Shown: positions 17,932 through 26,452, counted from the first letter of the stretch. The stretch is DNA of 45,297 nucleotides from Candidatus Gottesmanbacteria bacterium RIFCSPHIGHO2_01_FULL_46_14 (GCA_001780895.1 MFJJ01000014.1:1-45297); one strand, 5' to 3'. Made by a program: numbers and translations. The notes: generated by a model from the sequence alone, not told the origin.

Positions 17932-18665
17932 AGCTGCCCTGCCTTTACCATCTTTGCGACATCATTATTGGCAGCAAGAAGTTCGTCGTAGGATGCGCCG
18001 GCATCAATCCACCAATCGATAATCTCGCAAAACAGCTTGCTCTCGGCGCGGTAGCAATTGTTTAAGTCCGTAACTTCCAGTTCTCCTTTGGCAGATGGTT
18101 TCAATGTCTTAATAAAATCGAATACCCGGTGGTCATACATGTAAATGCCGGTTTGGGCAATATCGCTCTTGGGATGCTCCGGCTTCTCTTCGATAGAGAG
18201 AACTTTTCCGCTTTTGTCCATCTCAATGACACCGTAATGACGCGAGTCGGTATCTTTATGAACACCAAATATCATTGCCCCATACTGCTTCTGTTCAAAT
18301 TTTTTCCTCGACGCTTCGAGGTTGAAATTAAAAATATTATCTCCTAACAGAACCAAAATGGATTCATTCCCCGCAAATTCCTGCGCAAGCGCAATAGCAT
18401 CAGAAATACCACCCTTGGGGTTATCCTGAATTGAGTACAAGAGCTTCAAACCAAATTCTTCGCCGTTTTTGAGAAGATTGGCAAAGTCGCCCGCATGATC
18501 TCCGCTGGTCGTCAGGAGAACCTCCGAAACGCCCGCCTTTTGCATCGCCTGCAAAGAGTAATAAATCATGGGCTGGTGATACACCGGAAGAAGGTGCTTA
18601 TTAGTAACGAGCGTAAGAGGTCTCAAGCGTGTAGCTAACCCTCCGGCTAAGATGACACCTTTCAT
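17928..18665 (-). CDS. rmlA: Glucose-1-phosphate thymidylyltransferase (short RmlA)
   Basis: A 245-residue nucleotidyltransferase. It has KGVILAGGLATRLRPLT with NKHLLPVYHQPMIYY, the DNPKGGISDAIALA motif, LLGDNIF (metal Asp), RHYGVIE, and the closing CEIIDWWIDAGASYDELLAAN. It makes dTDP-glucose from dTTP and glucose-1-phosphate. It is about 45 residues shorter than enteric RmlA (about 290) and lacks the C-terminal helical part that forms the allosteric dTDP-rhamnose site. Feedback inhibition may therefore differ (inference). It is the first gene of the rmlACBD run and starts three bases after a small membrane-protein gene. Confidence 0.93.
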   Translation of the reverse strand: MKGVILAGGLATRLRPLTLVTNKHLLPVYHQPMIYYSLQAMQKAGVSEVLLTTSGDHAGDFANLLKNGEEFGLKLLYSIQDNPKGGISDAIALAQEFAGNESILVLLGDNIFNFNLEASRKKFEQKQYGAMIFGVHKDTDSRHYGVIEMDKSGKVLSIEEKPEHPKSDIAQTGIYMYDHRVFDFIKTLKPSAKGELEVTDLNNCYRAESKLFCEIIDWWIDAGASYDELLAANNDVAKMVKAGQL

Positions 18666-18668
18666 AGA

Positions 18669-18917
18669 TTATGGCCGCAGCACATTAACCAGAACGAGTA
18701 TTGCTACGGCGCCAACAAGCACGTATTCTATCACAACTTTCCTATGGAGATCGCCACTCGCGGCATGATGAACAATTCCCCATATAACGTAGGCAACAGC
18801 CGTAACAATCCCAATTCTTTGCTGCGCCGCTACATCTCCCCTGAGTATCACAAATGACGCAATCCCTCCGGCAAGAATCGAGACAAGCACAACATAATGG
18901 ACCATCTGTAATTTCAT
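18669..18917 (-). CDS. Small three-helix membrane protein
   Basis: An 82-residue hydrophobic protein of unknown function. Three likely transmembrane helices are visible: VHYVVLVSILAGGIASFVIL, then IGIVTAVAYVIWGIVHHA, then VLVGAVAILVLVNVL, with a basic GDLHRK loop between the second and third. The ATG at 18917 overlaps the stop of the CAP-domain gene by four bases (ATGA), so the two are probably co-translated. No catalytic motif is seen. Confidence 0.7.
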   Translation of the reverse strand: MKLQMVHYVVLVSILAGGIASFVILRGDVAAQQRIGIVTAVAYVIWGIVHHAASGDLHRKVVIEYVLVGAVAILVLVNVLRP

Positions 18918-19852
18918 AAAATACTCCCAGGCAACGATATTCCTACAAGTATAAGGAGTGCCGTAAAAAATAATATATGCGCGTGAGATCTCCCTGACAC
19001 CCGAACAATTCTTCTCTGATGGACAAACCACATATCCAGAGACAACAAACCAATGAGGAACCCGATAAAAATAAATGATATCCACTTATTGAGCGCTCCA
19101 AGATTGATCCAGGGATTCTGAACGACTTGCCCAAACTGGGCAAGGACAATCGGACCGAATGCAGAAGATCCCGCAGGTTCGTTGGTTGAAAATGCGACTT
19201 TCGTGATAGCGACCGGCTCCGTTGTGGGTTCCTGGGCAATAACTTCACGCACGAGGGGTTGCCGGACCGGAGCAGCCGCGACCGGCGCGCCGGCTGAAGC
19301 ACCAAACATTTGCACAACCAACGTGGTCTCTTCACCATTGAGCATGCCGTTGACGATTGCAAACCCGATATCTTTATAGCTGGGTTTTAACAGATTTTCT
19401 TTGTGAGACGTCGAAGCCATCCATGCATCAACGACACCACGGCTGTCGTTAAAATTTTTGGCGAGATTTTCGCCTGCGACCGTATATTTATACCCGGCGC
19501 CAACGATAAAGTCCCACGGAAGCTTCCCGTCCGGGCTCGTGTGTGCCCAATAATTTTTGGCAAACATGTCAGCTGCTTTGCCTGCCGCCGCTTGAGAGAG
19601 CTGGCCATTAAGCACGAGCGACGATAATCCCGCTTCCCGCCGCTTCTCATTGGTGAAAGACAATAACTGTTCAAGACGGATATCGGTCGCATACCCTAAC
19701 ACGTCCGGAATCCGCATAGTTCCAACCCACGTAACGATCTGGAACATCAAAAATGCGAATATATAGACGAGAAACGCATCAATATGGAGAGCTCGGGCAC
19801 GATGATTGTTCGTGTGGTGCGGCAAAAACGCGTGGACCAATAATGAAACCAT
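18914..19852 (-). CDS. CAP/SCP-domain membrane protein
   Basis: A 312-residue protein with an N-terminal helix (about residues 24-45), an extracytoplasmic CAP domain (about 60-186) and two C-terminal helices (about 257-278 and 290-311). CAP motifs are clear: LLSFTNEKRREAGL, YWAHTSPDG (H104), AGENLAKNF (E128) and HKENLLKPSYKDIGFA (H150). A Pro/Ala/Thr-rich linker (187-235) joins the domain to the helices. CAP domains occur in secreted bacterial proteins, sometimes near sortases; their bacterial activity is poorly defined. The sortase gene is immediately upstream, so this may be part of the same envelope module. The 10-base direct repeat at 19894-19913 is in its leader. Confidence 0.85.
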   Translation of the reverse strand: MVSLLVHAFLPHHTNNHRARALHIDAFLVYIFAFLMFQIVTWVGTMRIPDVLGYATDIRLEQLLSFTNEKRREAGLSSLVLNGQLSQAAAGKAADMFAKNYWAHTSPDGKLPWDFIVGAGYKYTVAGENLAKNFNDSRGVVDAWMASTSHKENLLKPSYKDIGFAIVNGMLNGEETTLVVQMFGASAGAPVAAAPVRQPLVREVIAQEPTTEPVAITKVAFSTNEPAGSSAFGPIVLAQFGQVVQNPWINLGALNKWISFIFIGFLIGLLSLDMWFVHQRRIVRVSGRSHAHILFFTALLILVGISLPGSIL

Positions 19853-19893
19853 ACTCCATTATGTACACGCACGGGGAAAAAATGCCAGTCGTG

Positions 19894-19913
19894 AAATCTA
19901 CTAAAATCTACTA
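19894..19913. repeat. Tandem 10-base direct repeat upstream of CAP gene
   Basis: AAATCTACTA occurs twice head to tail on the plus strand in the 69-base gap between the sortase stop and the CAP-protein start. It could be a regulator half-site pair or simple slippage; no clear -10/-35 pair is visible beside it. Confidence 0.45.
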
Positions 19914-19921
19914 ATGAAGAA

Positions 19922-20521
19922 TTAACTAATAAAAAAGAATGCATCAATCATTAAAATGATTTGAATCATTTTAATATTCGGCAGGAAAGCTGTAGATTCC
20001 TCTTCGGCAATAGCTGTAACGACGAAGCGCTTTTGATCAAAAAACCCCGTACAGGTATAGAGCGTAATTCTGCGATCGTCGGTTGAGGCAAGAATATGGG
20101 TTTGATCGGGTGTTACTTCCTGAGTGTACTCAACAATAAACATCCGGCGTTCTCCATTGTTAAAGCCAATACTGATCGTTGCACCCGGTTTAATCCTGGT
20201 TAATCTTCCTAAAATATTTGGCCAATTGTGACCATAGAGGATGCTATTTCCCCGGTCTCCCGGTCTCGGAGTATTGGCAAGATACACGACTCCACGATTA
20301 CTCATTGGCCATGTATTATCAATTAACTCTTCGGAAATAATAGAGAGCGCAAGACCGAGATCTTCAATTTCTATCGACGTCGGAACAATCTCGGTCCTAT
20401 CCTTCGTCGCTGGCAACACCATCGCATTAAAGGCGAGTCTCGTTGGGCTATACCGCTGCCATATGAGATACCCTGCAGCCAAAATTGAAATGACCCCAAG
20501 GAAAAAAAAGAATCGGCTCAT
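19922..20521 (-). CDS. Sortase (class D/E-like transpeptidase)
   Basis: A 199-residue sortase. An N-terminal signal-anchor (residues 4-21) precedes the catalytic domain. Residues of the catalytic triad are H98 in ILYGHNW, C157 in the TLYTC signature (153-157) and R165 in QKRFVV. It would cleave a C-terminal sorting signal and link the protein to the cell envelope. The likely substrate is encoded by the gene that overlaps its start (20518-21060). The domain should end near RFVVTAIA (about residue 172); the last 27 residues are an oddly hydrophobic tail, part of which is encoded by the palindrome at 19952-19973. Confidence 0.93.
   Translation of the reverse strand: MSRFFFFLGVISILAAGYLIWQRYSPTRLAFNAMVLPATKDRTEIVPTSIEIEDLGLALSIISEELIDNTWPMSNRGVVYLANTPRPGDRGNSILYGHNWPNILGRLTRIKPGATISIGFNNGERRMFIVEYTQEVTPDQTHILASTDDRRITLYTCTGFFDQKRFVVTAIAEEESTAFLPNIKMIQIILMIDAFFFIS
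19952..19973. promoter_or_regulatory. 22-bp palindrome, copy 3 (putative operator)
   Basis: Same ten-base arms as the copies at 462 and 10639, with TG at the centre on the plus strand, that is, the reverse orientation. It sits inside the 3' end of the sortase frame, encoding KMIQII of its unusual tail, and about 100 bases upstream of the CAP-gene start. A location next to a gene junction is shared by all three copies. Confidence 0.5.
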
Positions 20522-21060
20522 GAATTTTTTCTAAGAAGAACGCTCAAAAAAACCGAGGCAACACCAAAACCAGCGAGTGCATAGATCGTGAGAATATTGC
20601 CAGTTGTCGCAAGCCCCAACACATCTCCACCAGTTCCTGTGGAAGCTGCTAATATTTGTCCTCTACCCTGACAACTATATGAATTATTAAACGCTAGCCA
20701 TTCTCCTTCGGTGAGTCCCCAGAGCGCTCCGTTTGGCACAGATATCCACCCCTGATTTTTGAGAACCTGAATTTCGGCTTCGGTAAGAGAGGCTGCGTGC
20801 CACCAGTTGGTTTGTGTGCCGTCTCCATTATCCGCACAGAAACACTGCGTTGTGGTCCCTTCTGAAAGCGTATAGACCGTATCGCTTCCCATAAACGTCC
20901 CTCCGTTGCCCACAATACCATGTGTGCCTTCGCTGTAGCTTACCTTGACTGATCCCTGGGGATTAGAACAACTGGGGAAACTGGGCACGGTTTGGGCATA
21001 CGCCTTGGGCGTAATGGTGCCAACCAGAAGAAGCAAACTACCGAGAATTCCTGCCCTCAT
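20518..21060 (-). CDS. Secreted sortase substrate with LATTG sorting signal
   Basis: A 180-residue protein of unknown function with all the parts of a sortase substrate. It has a signal peptide (residues 1-22, ending AYA before QTVPS), an extracytoplasmic domain with six cysteines, and a C-terminal signal: LATTG at 150-154, a hydrophobic helix, and the basic end LLRKNS. LAXTG is the motif known for class E sortases. The ATG at 21060 gives the proper signal peptide; longer in-frame starts do not. Its stop overlaps the sortase ATG by four bases, which strongly suggests a dedicated enzyme-substrate pair. Confidence 0.8.
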   Translation of the reverse strand: MRAGILGSLLLLVGTITPKAYAQTVPSFPSCSNPQGSVKVSYSEGTHGIVGNGGTFMGSDTVYTLSEGTTTQCFCADNGDGTQTNWWHAASLTEAEIQVLKNQGWISVPNGALWGLTEGEWLAFNNSYSCQGRGQILAASTGTGGDVLGLATTGNILTIYALAGFGVASVFLSVLLRKNS

Positions 21061-21068
21061 ATTTATTG

Positions 21069-22322
21069 TTATAGGATTATAACACGGCCAGTCAATCGGT
21101 GCAAGAATTTCTGGATTTTGAACCAAAACGACTCCTCTCGCTTAACTAGTGGCACAGTTATCTCTTGATTACCATCCCCGGCCTGCACCTGCTTTGTATC
21201 ATATCCCGGCGCTTGCACCGATATTGTGACTCTTTCGTCTAGGTACGGCAATACAAATTTTCCATCCCGTCCGCTGGTTGCGTAACGGTATGTGCTCGAA
21301 ATAATAGATTGTGCTATAGGTTGTCTAATTTCGTTGAGAATCGTTCCCCGAACGATTTTTGGTGTAAAAAAGAGCTTGAGCACTTGTACTGCAAGTCTGG
21401 CTTTACCGTCCCCTTCCCAAAGACGGGTTGATCCGCCGACACTGGTCCAATAGTTGATACCGATGACTTCAGGCACACCTGAAACTGCCCTAAGCGCTTC
21501 TCCTATCCATGCAGCTTGGGCTTCCTCGTTCATATTCCCATGGAGATCGGGTATTGGTACACCGAACTCACCGAGCACAATTTGGCCTCCACTCTGCTTG
21601 GCAAGCGCTATGATGTCTTCTTTGAGTTGCTTGGGACTGGCTACATAATGGTCTACGACAACCACACCGCCAAGTGCCTTCGTTGTCTCCGGATCCATAA
21701 TGAGCCGGGCTACATCACCATTCATCGAGAATAATCCCGACTCCACATTTTTACCTATCGCACTAAATCCATCCTTGGCAACCTGATGCAGCTCTTTCAG
21801 AAATACTTTGTGGCCCGCAACATCACCATTTCGCCTAGGGTCACCAGGACCGCCGTTTTCACACTCAGGACAAGGGGTAAAAATATCGCCATCGGCAAAT
21901 AAATCAGCATGGTTTCTTATAAACTCGGCAGTCTTTATCTTGTGCTCATCCCGGCTGATAGAAGCATATCCAAACCACTTCTCCCACCCGGAAAAGTTCC
22001 CGCGAAACCATACATTGAGACCGTACCTTCTGGCCGCACTCACCCAACGCTTCATGATTGGAACAAATTCCTCATCGTAGGGTGTGCCGATTGCTACATG
22101 CGTTGCCCCCGTCTCGGCAATTTGGCGCACTTGCCCGTCTATGACACGGTCATACGAGGGATCCTTGAGCTTCTCACGGCTTGGGTCTCGCGAATACTTC
22201 ATCGTATCAATTGACTGTATCACCCACCACGTTGATGCTTGCTCTTTCGCATTCGGTTTGCTGAACGCAAATGCAGCTATTCCTAAGACGGCACATACAG
22301 TGATGAATCGTTTTATACGCAT
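21069..22322 (-). CDS. Secreted glycoside-hydrolase-like protein with CarboxypepD_reg domain
   Basis: A 417-residue exported protein. Residues 1-20 form a signal peptide or anchor. Residues about 30-320 have the pattern of a (beta/alpha)8 glycoside hydrolase: ATHVAIGTPYDEE, NVWFRGNFSGWEKW, a candidate acid/base E154 in PCPECENGG, and a candidate nucleophile E252 in IVLGEFGVP, a common clan-A strand-7 motif. Residues about 324-392 form a carboxypeptidase-regulatory-like beta domain (RGTILNEIRQPI, TSGRDGKFVLPYLDE). The C-terminal 20 residues are basic and amphipathic. It lies between glycosyltransferases and the sortase pair and may trim or remodel surface glycan. The family is not identified. 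Confidence 0.68.
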   Translation of the reverse strand: MRIKRFITVCAVLGIAAFAFSKPNAKEQASTWWVIQSIDTMKYSRDPSREKLKDPSYDRVIDGQVRQIAETGATHVAIGTPYDEEFVPIMKRWVSAARRYGLNVWFRGNFSGWEKWFGYASISRDEHKIKTAEFIRNHADLFADGDIFTPCPECENGGPGDPRRNGDVAGHKVFLKELHQVAKDGFSAIGKNVESGLFSMNGDVARLIMDPETTKALGGVVVVDHYVASPKQLKEDIIALAKQSGGQIVLGEFGVPIPDLHGNMNEEAQAAWIGEALRAVSGVPEVIGINYWTSVGGSTRLWEGDGKARLAVQVLKLFFTPKIVRGTILNEIRQPIAQSIISSTYRYATSGRDGKFVLPYLDERVTISVQAPGYDTKQVQAGDGNQEITVPLVKREESFWFKIQKFLHRLTGRVIIL

Positions 22323-22326
22323 AGGT

Positions 22327-23952
22327 TTATTTATGTTGTTTAAGGACGGGTTCTGTTTGGAGGGCTGGTAGCCACTCTGGGTGCAACTCATACACATCAG
22401 CGAATGGGTACTCTGCAACGCGTGTATACCGCTCAAGAAACGTAGGGACCACAGAAACTGCTTTCCAGGTAAGATCATTAACGTCATTTGTCCGCATCAC
22501 AATCCACCGAGCCCAACGATCAGGAGAAGTTGTTGCGCTTTCCCAATATGCTCCGGTTCCTTCATGGATAAAGCGCTTCATAGGAAGCCCCGAGGAAAAA
22601 ATAATTGCGTCATGGGACGCTGCAGAAATAAGAATGAATCCTTTCTCGCCTGTTGCATGCTCCTTGAGATACCCGGATACTTCCGATACATTCTTCTGGC
22701 TCGACCCAACTCTTGCATCATCAATCGTCACGGCATCTCCGTTGGCAAAGGCAAAAAAGAGCACGAACGTCAATAGTCCGATGATGACCCACCGCAGAGT
22801 CGCTGCACGATGGACAAGATACCCGATAAATATTGCAATCGACGGCATCATCATCACCCCGTATCGGGCATTAAACCATGTGTCCCCATTGATCCCCTGA
22901 ATAAAGAGAACTGAATGACCCAAATACAAAGCCAAAATATTAAAGAAAAATGGTGCAAAGAGCGCGGTACTCGCAATACGAACACCTGCCGGGATTTTCT
23001 TATCCGACCAGAGAACAACAGCACCAATCGCTCCCATAATAACTTGATACATGTAGGAGTTAAAAATAAGTGCGTACATATAGGTCTGAAATGAGAGCCA
23101 GAAATTTCCCTTTGTAATGAGATTGCCGGCTTGCTCTAGCTGTGCCTGTTGAGCACGGGCTGAAAAGGGGCCCAGAGCAAAGTAGAGAGGATCTTTGAAA
23201 ATCAGAAGGTTCCATAAAAGCCAGAGGGCGATCCCAAACGCAGCAAGCGTTCCAAAAAGAATCACCGTGCCTTCGGCCGTCTTATACCCACGCGTTCGAA
23301 TGGTACGGAAGAGAATCAGCCCTGACGCGACAAAAAGAAGAAACCATCCTTCATAGCGAACGAGGGTTGATAACATAATAAAGAATGCGGCATGGACGAG
23401 AGAAATAATAGAATTATCCCGGTGCCAGGAAACGAGCTTATAAATACCTACAGTCATCGTGGCAAGCAGCAGAAGCTCTGTCATTGCCGTTGACTGGAGA
23501 TACAGGACGTTGATATTTGCCACAAATACGACAACACCAAAAACGCTTCCCAACACACCGACGCCGAGTCGTTTTAAAAACAAATAGATGACGATTCCCG
23601 TTGCAACGAAGGAAACCATCGACAGCAGTGCGCCGGCAAGTCCCGAGTGCCACATAAAGTCATTCCAGATCGTCGGTACCATCAAAAGATGCGGCAGCGG
23701 TAACCACACCGATCCCAACTGTGCCAACCCCGGCTTTAGTCCTTCCACAACGCGTCTTCCGATGTCCAAATGCGACCTGGCATCGTTGTAGGCAAGTCCA
23801 AGTCCGTTGTTCAAATGCTGGACAAAGGTAAGCACGGATATTGCAACAAGCAACCCAAGGAGCAAAGGCAGTGCAAATCTCTCTATATACCCGTGCATTG
23901 ACTGAAGTCTGCGATTATCAATGCTAAATTCCAAGGTAAAAATATTTTTCAT
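22327..23952 (-). CDS. GT-C-like membrane glycosyltransferase
   Basis: A 541-residue integral membrane protein with about 12 helices and a C-terminal outside region (about residues 425-541). The loop after the first helix reads GLAYNDARSHLDIGRRV, where N56-D57 occupies the catalytic acidic position of GT-C enzymes. It is followed by a WLPLPHLLM motif that parallels GKPPL. Later WFLLFVASGL and FNARYGVMMMPS are typical of the group. It should use a polyprenyl-linked sugar on the outer face; specificity is unknown. The ATG overlaps the previous gene by four bases. Confidence 0.8.
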   Translation of the reverse strand: MKNIFTLEFSIDNRRLQSMHGYIERFALPLLLGLLVAISVLTFVQHLNNGLGLAYNDARSHLDIGRRVVEGLKPGLAQLGSVWLPLPHLLMVPTIWNDFMWHSGLAGALLSMVSFVATGIVIYLFLKRLGVGVLGSVFGVVVFVANINVLYLQSTAMTELLLLATMTVGIYKLVSWHRDNSIISLVHAAFFIMLSTLVRYEGWFLLFVASGLILFRTIRTRGYKTAEGTVILFGTLAAFGIALWLLWNLLIFKDPLYFALGPFSARAQQAQLEQAGNLITKGNFWLSFQTYMYALIFNSYMYQVIMGAIGAVVLWSDKKIPAGVRIASTALFAPFFFNILALYLGHSVLFIQGINGDTWFNARYGVMMMPSIAIFIGYLVHRAATLRWVIIGLLTFVLFFAFANGDAVTIDDARVGSSQKNVSEVSGYLKEHATGEKGFILISAASHDAIIFSSGLPMKRFIHEGTGAYWESATTSPDRWARWIVMRTNDVNDLTWKAVSVVPTFLERYTRVAEYPFADVYELHPEWLPALQTEPVLKQHK

Positions 23953-25514
23953 AGGTGCGTTTTTTTATTACCTCTTGTATACAAAAAGGCAAAATGAAAA
24001 CACAAAATAACCGCGATAAATATTGTTACGTATTGATAGTAATCCCAAGAACTCATGTATTTATATCCAATATCGTTATAGACAAATGCTTTGAGTTTGC
24101 CCGCATTAACAAATTGCGCATTTCTATCCCATGAATAAAGCTCGGGCTTACCCGATGCCTGCTCGAGTGCCAATATTTCAGATTGCGGCGGATTCCTATT
24201 TGAAGAAATTGCTCCGAGGGTATTGACTGCAATGGAATAAAATGAAACGAATAAAAATACAATGAGAAACGGAATATTTCTTCGGAGATAACTCAATGCT
24301 GCTCCGATCCATATCGACAGCATTGCAAACGTTGGGATAAGATAACGTCCCCCGAAAGCCCACCCTCCCGCAGGATCTCCCCACATTGAGTAAAGAACCA
24401 TATTTGCTCCCAAAATCGCTACCATCAAAGGAACATGGGGATTTTTTTGTTTATAAAGTATAATTACCCCAACAATTCCAAACAACATGACTGGAGCAAA
24501 GTACAAAAGACCCCGATCTCTGCTCACCGTTAGAATGGAAAATCCTCTCAGAAAGTTTCTCGATTGGAAAAAGGCCGTCGCAACTCTGTTTTCTGCTGTA
24601 GACGTAACAATACCTGCAGCCCTGTCGCTTTGCGCGTCTTCTATAAGTGTTCCGTCGGGATTGAGCGCTTTTACCTGTTTTAATGAACTTAAAAGCGTCA
24701 GAGGACTACCATAAGCGGCATTGTTGTACCAGAAGAAAAACACGAGAGGAGCGACCACTCCGACCACTGCCAATCCCGCCAACAGTCGAATTTGCACCAC
24801 TATTTTATCGTTGCTGGTCACTATCTTTATGGTCTCAAGTGCAGCGACAATTGCGAGCGGCATCATCATGATGATGTTTGGATAATCAAGAGGAAGTCCC
24901 AGTCCGATAGCAAGCCACACAAAAAACAGCCGCAACCAACTCCTATTCCCGACAAGCAACCAAAGGCTCACCAAAATTAAAAATAATGAAACATGATGTT
25001 GATAGAGCGATGATGCATATGCAAACGCCGGCGTACCGAACAGGAATAGGGCTGCTCCGATGGACGCTGCGACCGGATTTGCTCCCATTCGTATGGTTAT
25101 CGAGCGAATAAGCAACGTATTAAAAAGTGCAAACAAAGCAATTATCGCGTACGCCCCAACCTGTCCGTAACCAAACAGTCTTCCCAAGAGATATCCCGGA
25201 ACTATTAGAAATGACAATAGGGGAGCAAAAAGCGACACGAACTTTCCGTTCTTATACCCAAGATCCGGCGTAGAAAACTGCACAATGGAATGAGTGAATT
25301 CAACCGACTGATTCTCAATAAGCGATAACGTCAGTGCAAAACGCCCCCGCTCCGGAGATAATTCAAACGGTCCCTCATCTCCCCACTGTGACTCATTAAC
25401 CGTCTCGCTCGTCGGCGTCCCCGGAATTCCCCGTATCGAAACCGTCAAAACACTCACAATGAAAACAATAAACAATGCAATACCGAGCCTACTAAATAAT
25501 TTATAGTTTTTCAT
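23949..25514 (-). CDS. Membrane protein, GT-C/PMT-like
   Basis: A 521-residue integral membrane protein with an N-terminal helix and about 11 more. The first outside loop is long (about residues 32-95) and contains QWGDEGPFELSPERGRFALT, with an acidic pair at the GT-C position. It resembles the glucosyltransferase/PMT-type proteins common in Patescibacteria, but no GKPPL motif is evident, so enzymatic activity is less sure than for its neighbours. It overlaps the upstream GT2 gene and the downstream GT-C gene by four bases each, consistent with one operon. Confidence 0.7.
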   Translation of the reverse strand: MKNYKLFSRLGIALFIVFIVSVLTVSIRGIPGTPTSETVNESQWGDEGPFELSPERGRFALTLSLIENQSVEFTHSIVQFSTPDLGYKNGKFVSLFAPLLSFLIVPGYLLGRLFGYGQVGAYAIIALFALFNTLLIRSITIRMGANPVAASIGAALFLFGTPAFAYASSLYQHHVSLFLILVSLWLLVGNRSWLRLFFVWLAIGLGLPLDYPNIIMMMPLAIVAALETIKIVTSNDKIVVQIRLLAGLAVVGVVAPLVFFFWYNNAAYGSPLTLLSSLKQVKALNPDGTLIEDAQSDRAAGIVTSTAENRVATAFFQSRNFLRGFSILTVSRDRGLLYFAPVMLFGIVGVIILYKQKNPHVPLMVAILGANMVLYSMWGDPAGGWAFGGRYLIPTFAMLSIWIGAALSYLRRNIPFLIVFLFVSFYSIAVNTLGAISSNRNPPQSEILALEQASGKPELYSWDRNAQFVNAGKLKAFVYNDIGYKYMSSWDYYQYVTIFIAVILCFHFAFLYTRGNKKTHL

Positions 25515-26452
25515 ACTCTCGATAATTTTTGACCTTTATACAACACAACTCGTTTAGACGATTGCGAGATCGAAAAGCGTGATTTATATGTATGTTCATT
25601 ACTGTATACAATGCGAATAAAGAGAGTAATGACAATATAGGCAGGAGTTGAAAACGGGTTTCTTTTTAAGTACCTCAATAATGTTTTTAAAAAAATGGAA
25701 CGAGGTATCCTATATGCTTTGTCTATAAATTCACTTCCAAATATTTCCTTAAGTTTTTTTATTCCTGCTACGAATCTCGTACTCTGTTTTACATGTCCAT
25801 CAAAAAATTGTGGCGATCGAAAAAATACTCCCGCTTTATTCGCATAAACAAACGAAAATCCCTTTGTCTTGCATAAAAAATAAGAGTACGCATCCTCTGG
25901 ACAATCATCTACCCAACGCAGTAATTTGTAAAATGGCTTAGAAAATGCCCTTGCTCTTCCGTGACATAGATAAACGTTATTGCCATCCCGTATTAGTTTG
26001 TATATATGCTGTTTCATGTAGTGACTATTTGTGATAACTCGTTCAAGTATTGTTTGCGAGGGAAGCGGTACTGTTGAAGCACCAACAAGTCCAACCGCTC
26101 GATTACTACGAATAGGTTGCGTTATTCTATCCAAAAAATCAGACTCAACTGGTACAACATCCGCATCCAACACAACTAAAATATCCCCAAGTACGTGCGT
26201 CAATATTTCATTTTCTGTACGTACGACTCCTAGTCTCTTTTTTCTATCAATGACTTTAATTCGACTATCTCTAAACGACCTGACGCGACAGACAGTAGAG
26301 TCAGTGCTTCCATCAGAAATAACAACGATTTCACTGAGTCTCGTTTCCGTCGAGGTATCCGATAGTAAAGCCTTCAATAGGTGTTCTATGTTTGCTTCTT
26401 CGTTATACGCGGGAATACCAATGCTAACAGTTATTATTTTTTTATTTTCCAT
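25511..26452 (-). CDS. GT2 family glycosyltransferase with C-terminal membrane helix
   Basis: A 313-residue GT2 enzyme with ITVSIGIPAYNEEANI (residues 7-22), VISDGSTDST (44-53), and the metal-binding DAD at 96-98. After the catalytic domain (to about residue 235) a hydrophobic segment (YIVITLFIRIVY, about 271-283) anchors it. It is paralogous to the two GT2 genes at 32526-34312, which share the arrangement of catalytic core plus a single C-terminal membrane segment. Its overlap by 11 bases with the methyltransferase gene suggests it transfers the modified sugar made by this cluster (inference). Confidence 0.86.
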   Translation of the reverse strand: MENKKIITVSIGIPAYNEEANIEHLLKALLSDTSTETRLSEIVVISDGSTDSTVCRVRSFRDSRIKVIDRKKRLGVVRTENEILTHVLGDILVVLDADVVPVESDFLDRITQPIRSNRAVGLVGASTVPLPSQTILERVITNSHYMKQHIYKLIRDGNNVYLCHGRARAFSKPFYKLLRWVDDCPEDAYSYFLCKTKGFSFVYANKAGVFFRSPQFFDGHVKQSTRFVAGIKKLKEIFGSEFIDKAYRIPRSIFLKTLLRYLKRNPFSTPAYIVITLFIRIVYSNEHTYKSRFSISQSSKRVVLYKGQKLSRV

